This document shows positions 13,501-24,699 of a stretch of DNA of 64,000 nucleotides, piece after piece (position 1 is the first letter of the stretch; the number at the start of each line of letters is the position of its first letter). The notes beneath the pieces were generated by a model. It saw only the letters and a program-made list of their open reading frames with translations. It had not been told where the DNA came from and made no database searches. Source of the stretch: Vanilla planifolia (Eukaryota; Streptophyta; Magnoliopsida; Asparagales; Orchidaceae). The position numbers were made by a program, and so were the translations under genes. The DNA lies in assembly GCA_023846275.1 (NCBI GenBank), contig JAIUJO010000227.1:464243-528242 (forward strand), written 5' to 3'.

Positions 13501-16500
13501 TATATGAGAAAAGATTTATAGTTACATCATAATATAAAATAATAAATCCAAAAACATTTATAAAATGAGATAAATTATGTTAGAAATTCACATTCCAAAA
13601 TTGAAAGATCACATAAATAAACTACTTTAAAAAGATCATTTTTTAAAAGAAATGAGATAAATTATATTAAACAATTTCGTTATAATATAATATTGAGATC
13701 GATCGTGGCATCCTCAAAAATAAAATTAGGTACAAATAAAAATTTGTCAAAAAACATTGAAAATTCTTAAAAAATTTACATTTAAAAATTTAAAAATGAA
13801 TTTTTATTTTCGTTGGGCTCTATACTATGACTCCAACGATGTTTATTTCATCTTGATAAGATCTTATTTTGATTTTTTTCAAATTAGTAATCTAAATAAG
13901 CATAAGCTATATATTTAAATAACTAAATATGTATTGAACCTAAAATAAGACAAATTGAAGCAATGTAATATGACAAAATCTAAATGACTAAAATGTCACA
14001 AAAGAATAGACTATAATTACATAGTAAAATAACAAAATCAAAAATAGAATTTTGAGAATCGCAATAAGTTATTTTGAAATATTGAATACTGAGATACTAA
14101 GGAGATTAAGTATGAAATTCTTATTCCCAAAATAATGTACAAATCTAGTTGTCTCACAAAGCACGCAATCAAACTAAAAAATAAAATATTTAAAAATTAA
14201 AAAAATAACATGTAACTAGTTAGTTCATTGAGTTGTGCCTAATGACATTTTTTGCCTCTATTGAACCTCCTTTAGAATTGTAATAAATTATAAAAGTAAA
14301 TAAACATAAATAAGAATAAATTATTTTTTAATATTATTCAAATAAATATTCAAAAATGTATTTAATTTAAAATAAATTTTTATTATCCAATAAAAATGAT
14401 ATAAATTTCACTAGATAGAAGACGTAGAGTTATATAGTGAAAGAACTAACTCAAAGCAAAACATTAAAAGAAATGAGAAAGGTTACGGTGAAATGTTGCA
14501 CTCCTAGATATTAAGGAGATCGGGGTGTAGCATCCTCAATCATCAATAAGACACAAATAAAAATTGCTTTATAATATAGCAAAATTAAATTAGCTTAAAT
14601 ACTTTATTATTTTTAATTTTAAATAAATAAACATTAAATAATAATGAGATAAATTGAAGCAATATGAAATAACCAAATCAAAGTGATGTAAATGTCACAT
14701 GAGAAGAAATTTAGAGTTTTATAGTAATACATCCAAATCAAATAAAAATATTTAAAGACTTCAAAGCTAAAATTTTGAGTTAATAAGATAAATTACAATG
14801 GAAAGTTATAGTCCAAGATGCTAAAGAGATTTTATGTAACATCCTTGATCATTAAATCAAGTAAGAATCAAAATCTCTCAAGAAGAATACTAAAATCCTA
14901 CAAAATAAAATATTTTAAATATAGAAAATAAATATTTATTAAAATTGAACTAATTGAGATGTGTATAATGATGTTTTTTCATTAAGATGAAATCTCACTT
15001 GGATTTTCTATGAATTATTGAAGTAAATATGTTCAAATAGTAATAAATTATTATTTTAATATTATGTGGCATATATTAAAACTAGAAAAAGATAAACTAT
15101 AGTAATATTATTTAACAAAATCAAAGTGATATAAGGTTGCATGAGAGGAGAATTAGACTTTCATAGTAATATAACCAAATGAACTCCAAAAATGTGAAGA
15201 AGTGAGAAACATTACTTAAAAACGTTCCATTCCATGTTACTATGAAGATTGAGTGTAACGTCCATAGTCATGAACTCATGTAGAAATCAAAATGCCTCAT
15301 AAAGCACGACGAAATACTTGGAAATAAAATAATTTAAAATATGAAAATAAATATATATTTGGATAAAGTTTGTAGAGATGTGTTCAGTGAAATTTGTTTG
15401 TCCTCAATCAAAACTCTTTTAGAACTAGTCTCAACTATCAAAGTAAAAAATCATAAATTATTATAAATTACTTTTTAATTTTAAGTCAAAAAACCTTGAA
15501 GCTGAAATTATATAACTCAAAGTAAAGATTACATGAGTGATGGATTAAACTTTCATAATAACATGATCTAATCAGAAAGAAAAAATTAAAAAAAGAGATA
15601 AATTATGGAGGAAAGATTTATTCCAAGATATAGAAGAGATTTAGTGTAATATTCTCGATCATTAAATATTATAAAAGCAGAACATGTCTAATCATGCATT
15701 CCAAAGTGGTTTGAAAATAAAAGATGTAATAACATAAAAAATTAATATTTAATTTTGTCAAGCTCATTCAAATGAGTATAATGAAGTTTTTTTTATCTCC
15801 ATTAAGCATTGTTAGAACTATGGTAAATAAAAATTTAAATAAGCAACAATAATAATAAAGTATTATTTTAAACTTTTGTAAATATATAATAAATCTAAAA
15901 CAGGACTAATTAAAGTGATGTGATATAACTAAATAAAAATGATGTGGAGGTCATATGATAAGGGAATCAGAGTGTCATAATTATATAACCAAATAAATAT
16001 AAAACTTTTGAATAAATGATATAAATTGTATTGAAAGATTCTATTACAAGCTAATAAAGAGATCAAGCAATACTTCCTCTACTATGTGATGAAGTGGAAA
16101 TAAAAATATCATGTAAATCTAGTGAAGACTTTAGAAACTTAAAAAATAAGAAATATACAAATTAATATTTTTTATTAGAAAGAACTTGTAGAGATGAGTC
16201 CATTGATATTTGTTTTATCTCAATTAGACCTTGTTTGAAGTATATATGAATTACTAAAATAATTAAAAATTAAATGTTAAAAATATTATTTAAATATAAT
16301 GTCAATATAAATTAAAGATAAAAGTTAAATTGAAGTAATATGACTAATGAAATAAAATTGAACATACTAAAACAAAAAAGAAAAAAACAATAATATAACC
16401 CAATCAAAGAAAAGAAATTTAAACAAATGTGATATATTATATAGAAAAGTTGCATTCAAAGATGCTAAGAAGATTGAGTGTAACATCTTTGATCATCTAA

Positions 16501-16945
16501 TTAAATACAAATCAAAATGTCTCCTAAATAATTTTAAAACACTAGAAACCAAATTCTAAAAAAATAAAAAAATTAATATTTAATTTGGTAGATCTCAATA
16601 AAGAAATTTTTATGAACTTTATTTTGTCTCTATCAATAATCCTTTGGAACAACTATGAATTACAAAAATAGATATTGTTAAATAACAAAAAAGTATTTCT
16701 TAATTTTTTAAAAAATATATTTTAAAGCTAAAAATAACGTAAATTAAGTAATGTAATATAACTAAATCAAAGTGACATAAATATTACAAAAGAGTTGATT
16801 TTGAGTTACATAGTAATTTATCCAAATCAAACCAAAACATTCGAAAAAATAAGAAAAATTATACTGAAAGGTTGTATTCTAACGTGCTAATAAGATTGAG
16901 TGTAGCAATCTTAATCATTAAATGAAGTACAAATAAAAATTAAAA
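4565..16945 (+). repeat. Satellite array A, ~410-bp monomers, forward orientation (about 30 copies)
   Basis: The same segments recur in fixed order every ~350-425 bp: TTATTATTTTAATATTAAGT, AAATGAGATAAATTGAAG, ATAACCAAATCAAAGTGATG, GGTCACATGAGAGGAG, TTACATAGTAATATAACC, AAAGTTGCATTCCAAGATAC, GATCGAGTGTAACATCCTC, AAATGTCTCATAAAGCATGC, AAATAAAATATTTAAAAATA, GATAGAGCTCATCGAGATGA, TTTGTTTCATCTC and TTGGAATTACTATGAATTAC. Measuring at the GAGCTCAT landmark gives positions near 6262, 6644, 7059, 7421, 7841, 8190, 8605, 8953, 9375, 9740, 10160 and 10571. Monomers are strongly diverged, with many small indels, so the array is old. Open frames of 60-111 codons on the minus strand (for example 11017-11352) are repeat shadows rich in Phe/Leu/Ile/Tyr. 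Centromeric, pericentromeric or interstitial location cannot be decided from the sequence. Confidence 0.9.
7059..10160 (+). repeat. Dimeric section of array A: alternating ~420- and ~355-bp monomers
   Basis: Successive monomer lengths read from the GAGCTCAT landmark are about 362, 420, 349, 415, 348, 422, 365 and 420. The short monomers (starting near 7059, 7841, 8605, 9375) all lack the ~60-bp box containing GGTCACATGAGAGGAG; the long ones keep it. Neighbouring dimers also share private sequence: TCTCGTTCAACCT occurs near 8990 and 9772, 787 bp apart in landmark terms. The dimer period is therefore about 775-790 bp. Confidence 0.7.
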
Positions 16946-18330
16946 CTTTTGTTAAAATTTTATGCTTATTATATGATGCTAATAATATTGAATTGTTATT
17001 TTTCATAACAATAATCATTTTAATTATGAAATAAGTTTGTTATTTACTATATTTATCATTATAATAAATTTTTCTTATAATAAGAAATAAAAATATTAAA
17101 TAAGAATAAAAAAACAATTACGGTAATAATAATAATAATAATTTTTTATGTAATAATTAGGAGTTACAATAATTAGTAACACAAATGTTTTTACAACTCA
17201 TATAACAACTAAAAAGTTATTAATCATTTCAAATTTTAAATAATAATGTTATTTTAAAATAAAAAAATATTTTATTAATAAAATAAAATTTGTTGATAAT
17301 ATATTTTATTAATAAATAATATCAATATCTTGCTCATTTCTTATTTTTTTAATTCCATCACTTAAACTTTATTTTATTTTTTGCCTTCAAAAAATTCTTT
17401 GCCTTTTTTTATGTCTCTAATTCTTTCTCAAATTCTTGTTTTTTTTTCTTACTTTTCTTTTATTTATGATTGATCCATATGCTTCGTTTATTTCTATTAA
17501 TCAAATTTTTTTCTTAATAGTTTTGAAAATTATGATAATGTTCAATTGCTTTATTACATTTGAATCAAATTTCAAGTTAATGATTTTTACTTAACCTTCT
17601 AATCTTATTAATTATTATTACAAAAACTACTTAATAATATAAAAGGAATTATGTTGTATTTTAAAAAAACATTATTATAATAAATTAATTAAGAATTTAT
17701 AGTTATTAATAACTTGTAATAGTTTGCTAATAATGCTTTTCAAAATTATCATAATAATAGTTAAGGACATTAAAAATATGAATATTTAAAAATGTTACTT
17801 ATAATATTATTAAATCAATTATCACTAAATTATATCATATAATTAATTTCATAAATAATCAAAGTAACAAGAATACTAATACGAAAATTTATTTTGTAAC
17901 TATAATTAGAATTGTTTTCTTTATAACTAATTATTATAGTTATAAAAAAGAATTATTGTAATTATCATCAATAATTATGGGAAGCAAATTTCCTAATAAA
18001 CTATTGTTAACAATTATTTATTGTTCTTCATTTTTATTATCAGAGTAAATTATTTGTTATATAGATAACTGATGAGCACCTAAGATCAAAATGCAAAAAA
18101 TAAGTCTGCCTATTTGTTATTACAAAAAATACTACAATATTAGTTAATAATAAAAAAAATTGTGTATTTATTATAAAATAACCAAAAATATTTAATGTTT
18201 TTTATTTTAAGTATAACGCATTAAAATTCTTCAAGGGAATTTTAAAAGAAAATAACAAATTTTATAATAATAATAATAATAGTTGTTTGTCATTGTTAAA
18301 AATTTTATTTCATAAATAATATTGGCTCAT
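16946..18330. other. AT-rich DNA with ATA/ATT runs and one pyrimidine tract
   Basis: The satellite stops within a monomer after ATGAAGTACAAATAAAAATT. What follows is very AT-rich, with short ATA/ATT trinucleotide runs (for example 17126-17144 and 18259-18281) and TTATTAATAATTATT-like words on both strands. A pyrimidine-rich patch on the + strand occupies roughly 17335-17520. No protein, RNA gene or transposon ends could be recognised. Confidence 0.55.
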
Positions 18331-20063
18331 AATTTTCTTATTATTTATCCATCATCTCACACTTTTGTGTGGCTCTCATTGTTAACTAGTTCATGTCTTT
18401 TTATTTATTTCTGTCTCTTCTACTATATGTTGTATGATGTCTTTTTACATCTTTTTATATGTCAATCTATCTAATTTTTGTCCTCCACCATGTTAAACTA
18501 ATTCATTACTTTTGACTTCCCTTCACTCTATGGTTGTTCATTCTCTCTCACCTTGCAATCTCTTGCTCTCACTCTTCTAAACATTCCCCTTATTCACTTA
18601 ATTTTTTTTACTCAAATATATCTGATTTATTCTACGTCACTATTTTCTTACTCTTACAATCTCTTAATTACTTATAGCCCTTTCTTATAGTTTCTTGCAC
18701 AACATCTCACATTATCTTCTCTTTCAATCGTTTCTATATTTTTATCACAATTTCTCTCACTTATTAGTCTCTTCTTTCTATGTCCCCATCTCTCATAGTT
18801 GCCTCTCGCTATAACTTTGTTTGCCACATTGTTTAACTCTCTATAGTAGTCTCTTTATCTATAAATTTCCCTTCTCTACAATAATCATACTTTTTTTGCA
18901 CAAACTTTTCATTTTTTAATATTTCCCTCTTCCATCATATGCATCTCCCATCTTCATCAACTTATCTTCTCTCTCCTCATTCCTACTCTACTCACTCTAA
19001 TGTTTTCTTTCCATTTTCCCTTTGTGATGCTTTGGTGTACTTTTAGCATTTCTTCATTTATTTTTGCATCTCCATGCCATCTCTACACTAATGAATCCCT
19101 ATCATGCTTTATCTTTTTGTGTCTCTACTACTTAATCTCTGTATCACTCTTTTTATTAATCTCCACTCTCTCTCACAATTTCAATCCCTTAAATCTCTCT
19201 TTCTAGCTTCTTCTCCATCATTTATAATGCTCTCACTCATTTCTTCCCTCTCTTCACTCTCTAATTTGCTCTTTTATCTCTCCTTTTCTTTTTTTCCTAG
19301 TTTTATTATCACTTCCCTTTGATGCTCTCTCTTTATCATTAACTTCACTCCTTTTCCCCTTTACCACTTCCACTCTTTCACTCTCCATTTCTTTAACCAT
19401 ATCTCTAAAGCTTTTAGACCATTTGACACTTCATCTCTCTCTTTTATCTATATTTTTATAAGTTATTCCAATGCTTTCTTTAACTTTTCTCTCACTTTTA
19501 CTCTTGTTGTCATCTCTTTATTATCTTCATGCTATAACTATTCCATTTGTAACCTTTTTCTTCCTCATCTTTGCTAAACTTCACACTTTCTCTCTCTTAG
19601 TCTCTTTCATCTTTCCTTGTTTTTCATAGTCTCTTAGTTTCTTTGTATCACACTAACTCTTCTTCTACTCCATTGATTCCCTTCTCAGTTTCTCTTCCAT
19701 CATTACCTCCCCATCTTAATGTCTTTTTTCTCTTACTATTGATACTCTCTATCTTACTCTTTCCTTTTTCACTTTTTAGGTGAGTATATCTTTCACCATC
19801 TATTATCTCTCGTAATGTCCTTCTCTTAATTATCACTTTCTTTTATATCTATTTTTCTCTCTCATTCCTTTTATTCTTGGTAATCTTGTCTGATTCCATC
19901 TTTATCATTCCCTTATCTTTCTTTCAATTATTCATTCTATTGCATCATTGTGTTGTCTCTCTATTACACTTTATTTCTCACATTTTCTCTCCTTTCTCTT
20001 ATCGTTATTTGTTTTTCTCTTTCTCTATTGCTCTACCACTTTCTCACCAATTCTTTTCTAGTT
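18331..20063 (+). repeat. Long pyrimidine-rich (CT) tract
   Basis: About 1.7 kb of the + strand is dominated by C and T, built from variants of TCTCTCACTCTTT, CTTTCATCTC and CTTTTTCCC with interspersed A. Purines other than isolated A are scarce. It reads like an old, diverged CT-rich simple repeat rather than coding sequence: the plus-strand frames at 19000-19206, 19104-19322 and 19877-20101 encode only Ser/Phe/Leu/Ile-rich strings, and the minus frame at 19648-19836 only Arg/Lys/Glu/Gly-rich text. No fixed period is visible by eye. Such homopurine-homopyrimidine DNA could form triplex structures (inference). Confidence 0.75.
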
Positions 20064-20680
20064 ACCTTCTCCGTGCTCGTCGTCTTTTGCTAGTTATATA
20101 AAACAATTACAAATTATTTCAAACATTATATAATTGTTTTCTTTAACTTCATATATAGTTTTATTATAATAAAAAAATAGAACCCACTAAATAAATTAAA
20201 TATTATGTCAAAAAGATTACTTTTGAAATGGTCTAAATTTATAAATGAAATAAAAATAGTTATTATGTAAATATTTAATAAATTTTGCAAAATAATTAGC
20301 ACAATTTAATTATTATAAAAATTTATTAATATTAAATTTTCTATAATATTTGCATATATTTTTTAGTTTACCTTCTTAATGCTCATCATCTAATGGTAGT
20401 AAGAAAAAAATCAAAGCAAATTATTTCAAACATTATATAATAATTATCTTTGACGTCATACATATATTTTGTTAAGATGAAAAAAGAGAACCTACGAAAT
20501 AAATTAAATATTATGTGAAAAATATTAGTTTTGAAATGGACTAAATTTTTAGATCAACAAAAAATAGTAGTTATTATGTAAATATTTAATAAACATTGCA
20601 AAATAGTTAATGCAATTTAATTATTATCAAAATTTATTAATAATAAATTTTCATAACATTTGTATATATTTCTTAATTTA
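20064..20680 (+). repeat. Tandem duplication, two copies of ~308 bp
   Basis: Copy 1 (about 20064-20370) begins CCTTCTCCGTGCTCGTCGTC and copy 2 (about 20371-20680) begins CCTTCTTAATGCTCATCATC. They align along their length: ATTATTTCAAACATTATATA, AATAAATTAAATATTATGT, TTTTGAAATGG-CTAAATTT, TAGTTATTATGTAAATATTT and GCAATTTAATTATTAT occur in both, in order. The differences at CG versus CA/TG sites fit decay of methylated CpG. No coding frame spans a copy. Confidence 0.85.
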
Positions 20681-23460
20681 TTTATATTATATTTATAATA
20701 ATAATAATAATAATAATAATAGATATTATTTCAAATTTCAAAATAATATAGTAAAGATAAAAAATTAATAAATTTCAAAATAATTAAATATGTTCATATA
20801 ATTATAAAATAATTGATTATAAAAAAAATTAAAAATTTATTAAAATAATAATAATAATAATAATTATTACTATTATTAAAATTTTTAATAATTATGAGTG
20901 AATTTGAAATTAATGATAATTATTTAAATATATTAATATTTTTTAAATTATTATTATTCTAAATCTTTTTATTCTATTTTTCCTTATTGCTTTTCATTTT
21001 GTGCCACTTTTTTCAAATATTTTTATTTATTCTATAAGTTAGTTATCTTATACTCTTCATTTTTACTTCTTGTACTTATTTTTCTTTTTTAACTCTTATT
21101 TTTCTCGCTACTCTTTTCTTCTTCTAATTTTTTTTAATATCTTCTTCTTTTATTTCATAATGCTCGTTCAATACAACTTTAGACATTAGTTTCATGTATT
21201 TAATTTTTTTATTAATTAATGAATATAAAAACTTTATAGAAGAATAAATTCTTAATAATTGTTTTAAGCATGTTCTTATTATGAGTTCTTAGTAATTATT
21301 TTTATTTAAAAGTTAGTAATGATAATAGTTAAGAACAAAAAAGTAATTAATTTCAATGACTAATCCAAGCATATAAAATCTGGTGTTATAATATTTTAGA
21401 AAACTCTTCTTAATATGTGTTAACAATAATTTAATAACGTCTTCATAAGGGATATCGAATAATACATTGTAAAGTTTCACAATTAATTATTAATATAATT
21501 TTAATAACAAAAAATTATAACATAATATAGATAAAGCTTTTAGTAAATATTTATTTAAACTAAAATACATAATAATTTTTTTATTTTAATTATGAATAAT
21601 TAAATATCCTAATAAATTTCAAATTTCAATATCATAATTATAGATAAAAAGTTGCTTAATGATTAAAATAATTATTGACTTATTCTTAGTTGTTATTAAT
21701 TTTTTTTGCAATAATTTTAGAGAAAATAGAAAAATTAATAATAAAATCAATTCAATGTATAAGTTATTATTAATTGGTCATACAATAGGACAATAACTAT
21801 AGATGGTTTAAGAATAATTCTACTATGTCTAAATAACATCATGGATAATTCTTAATAATTATCATAAACATAACTATTAACAAAATGTTTTCTTATCACA
21901 CTATTAAAAAATAATTAATAAAATTATTGTGTTTTATTAATAGTACAAAAGTTTATGACTACTAAAGAAGTAAAACAAATAGTTAATCTTTAATTTTAGT
22001 AACACCACTCATCATTACATATTTGAAATTTATTTTTATATTAAACAATTGTAGTCCATAATAATATCATACATTGCATTCATTTTATAAATAACCATAG
22101 CCATTGTATTAATTAATGACAAAAAATTTATGAAATTAAATTTATTTATTTAGCATAGTTTTGTTGTTAATAATGAAATAAGTTTTTATTGTGAGACCTT
22201 TATTAATATTAAATAGAAATAATCATTAGAAATAACATTATTAATTAATAAAACTTATTTTATTTCATTAATCCTAGTATAATTATGAAATATTACATAA
22301 AAAAGTTATCTATGTTTTTAGTAAAGAATTATAATGAAGAGATGGTGAAAAACGATGAAAATAATGAGAAGAATAAGAATGTAAATTATTTAGAGTACTT
22401 TTATTAGAAATTGAAATAATTTTGTTATGAAATAAATATAAAAAATTAAATAATTATATACTAATTATATAATCTTAAGAATAATCAACCAAATTGCAGT
22501 TATAAAACATTATATATTAACATTATCCATTTACAACTAATAATAACAATGATAATAATTATTTAATTTTTCTACTAATAATAATAACAACTATCATTTT
22601 AACAAAGAAATATTAATTAAAATAAAAAATAAGAATAAATTATAATTATTATTATAATAATTATTCAAAAATAACTATAATTTTGTTAATTATGAATAAT
22701 CACTATTATTAATATTTATAAAATTTTATTAGTAATTTAAATTTTAGAATGTCAGACTTTAATTATGTATATCAATTTAACTATTATAAATAATAATAAT
22801 ATAGTAATTAATATATTTAAAAATCTATAATTAAATAGAAATAGTTATTTTATTATTAATTTAATTATAATTACTTAGTTAACATAATTTATTTTATAAT
22901 ATATTTACTTAATATTGAGTGTAACGAAAATAATTATTAATAATTATTTTTGAAATTATTATTTAGAAGAATTGATTATGATAGATACACGAACTAATAT
23001 TTAGAATTAACTTTAACATAAAAGGCATAGTTATATTCCTAGGCTTTATTAATATTTCTTTTTATTATAATTTTTATTATAATAATAATATTTAATAATG
23101 TTAATAATTATTAACTATTTTTATTATAAGAATATAATTGCAATTAAAATTAAAAGATATTAGTTATAATAATTATGATTTAAGTATTTATTTTTATTTA
23201 ATATATTAAAAAATGACAAAAAAAAGGAATTATTTATAATATTATTACAATATTTCAATGGAATTTGGAAAGATGAGAATAAAATTTATAAGATTAATAA
23301 TAATAATTTACATCGACTAAAGACAGTTATTCTAAAGAATTATAACTATACATAATAATCACAATAATTATAAAGGAATATTATCATATTAATTTTTCTT
23401 AAGAATTAATATTTTTAATAATATTATAATAAGTAATTACGATGAATTTTGAATATTTAT
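20681..23460. other. AT-rich DNA with ATA/ATT trinucleotide runs
   Basis: Contains an (ATA)n microsatellite at about 20695-20721, another near 20846-20864, and many words such as TTATTATTAATAATTATT. A second pyrimidine-rich patch lies at about 20965-21165. The rest is near-pure A/T without recognisable features; no frame of useful length exists. It may be an older repeat family, but no unit length could be established by eye. Confidence 0.55.
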
Positions 23461-24310
23461 TTTAGCAAAGTCTATTTCTTAATTCTTGTTCTTGTAATTA
23501 TATTATCATATGTGATTTTTTTTATTTATTTATTTTTTAATTTATTGTTCTTATTCATGCCACATCTTTGATGTCCCTCAATTTTTTTTAGTTTATCACT
23601 ATTACTGTTTCTAAAATATTATAAGTATGTGTCTATCCTTACCAAAATATGTATCAAAGTCTTCATCCTAATTTCCTCACTCTTCTTTGAATTCTTTCTT
23701 TCTTCTTTGTTTCTTTCACTTCATCTCTCTTTCTATCTATCCTTGCTTTTTCTGCTCTTTGTATGAATGTATATGTAGGCATCTTCCTCTTTACCACTAT
23801 ATTAGTCTCTTGTTTATTCTATACTCTTTATCTGTTCATATATTTTTTAATTTCCTAACATTGTTTATTAAGATTTTTTTATCTCTTTCAATGTCATTCT
23901 TTACTATATTCTCCATTTCATGATTAAACTCTTCACATTTTATTTGGGTTTATCTTATCTCAAGCCCCTCACAATTCTCTCAACCTTTTTGTTTTTTATA
24001 TCTCCTTCTCATCGCTATCCCTTTACATTCTTTTGATCTCTCTTTTTGGGCTAAACTCATTCTTGTTATCGTTAACTCTCTATTAACTTCTACCGTCACT
24101 CACAAGCATTCATCAATCTTTTCCACTCTTTCACTGAGTCCTTTCTCCCTTTCTCTAGTCCTCTCTCTTCTCTATATCTCTTCTCCTCTACATTTGCCCC
24201 TCTGATTGCTCTCAACACACCTTTTATCTTTGTTCTCTCCCCTTTCATAACTTTCTTGCTTGCTATAATTTTTCTCTCTAACATTTTCTCTGTATCTTTA
24301 TTTCCCTATA
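23461..24310 (+). repeat. Second long pyrimidine-rich (CT) tract
   Basis: Again C/T-dominated on the + strand (TTTCTTTCTTCTTTG near 23695, CTCTTCTCTATATCTCTTC near 24165), ending at TTTATTTCCCTATAAAA near 24297. The plus frame at 23687-23923 and minus frame at 24096-24284 are compositional. The tract directly precedes the point where the satellite resumes, so it marks the right edge of the 7.4-kb block that separates arrays A and B. Confidence 0.7.
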
Positions 24311-24600
24311 AAAAAAAATTTATAATACATATGAGAACTATAAAGGCATCAATCGAATATTAAAAAGATTGAGAGTATCATCCTTTATTGTCAAGTTAGA
24401 AATAGTTAAAATTTATCATAAAGCATGCAGAAAGAAAACATTATAGGTTATTTTAAAATGAAAAAAAAGAATTTTTAATTGGATATGTCTCATTGAGACT
24501 ACTCTAATTACATATATTTTTTATTTATCAGATATCATTTGGAATTACTGTGACTTACCCAAACAAAGAAGCATAAGAAATAATTAACTATTATTTTAAT

Positions 24601-24602
<2 letters not shown>

Positions 24603-24645
<43 letters not shown>

Positions 24646-24663
24646 GTGTGTGTGTGTGTGTGT

Positions 24664-24698
<35 letters not shown>
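24603..24698 (+). repeat. Compound (TA)n-(TG)n microsatellite
   Basis: An uninterrupted TA run at about 24603-24644 passes through CG into a (TG)n run to about 24698, broken once by TCTG near 24667. It sits at the place in the satellite monomer where other copies have AATATATATTAAAG, so it probably expanded from that short seed. Length suggests it is polymorphic (inference). Confidence 0.95.

Positions 24699-24699
<1 letters not shown>

Noticed and set aside
19000-20101. Plus-strand frames with hydrophobic Ser/Phe/Leu-rich products that resemble membrane proteins, and a Lys/Arg/Glu-rich minus frame
   Set aside because: Direct consequence of the CT-rich tract; the same composition is seen at 23687-23923 and 24096-24284.
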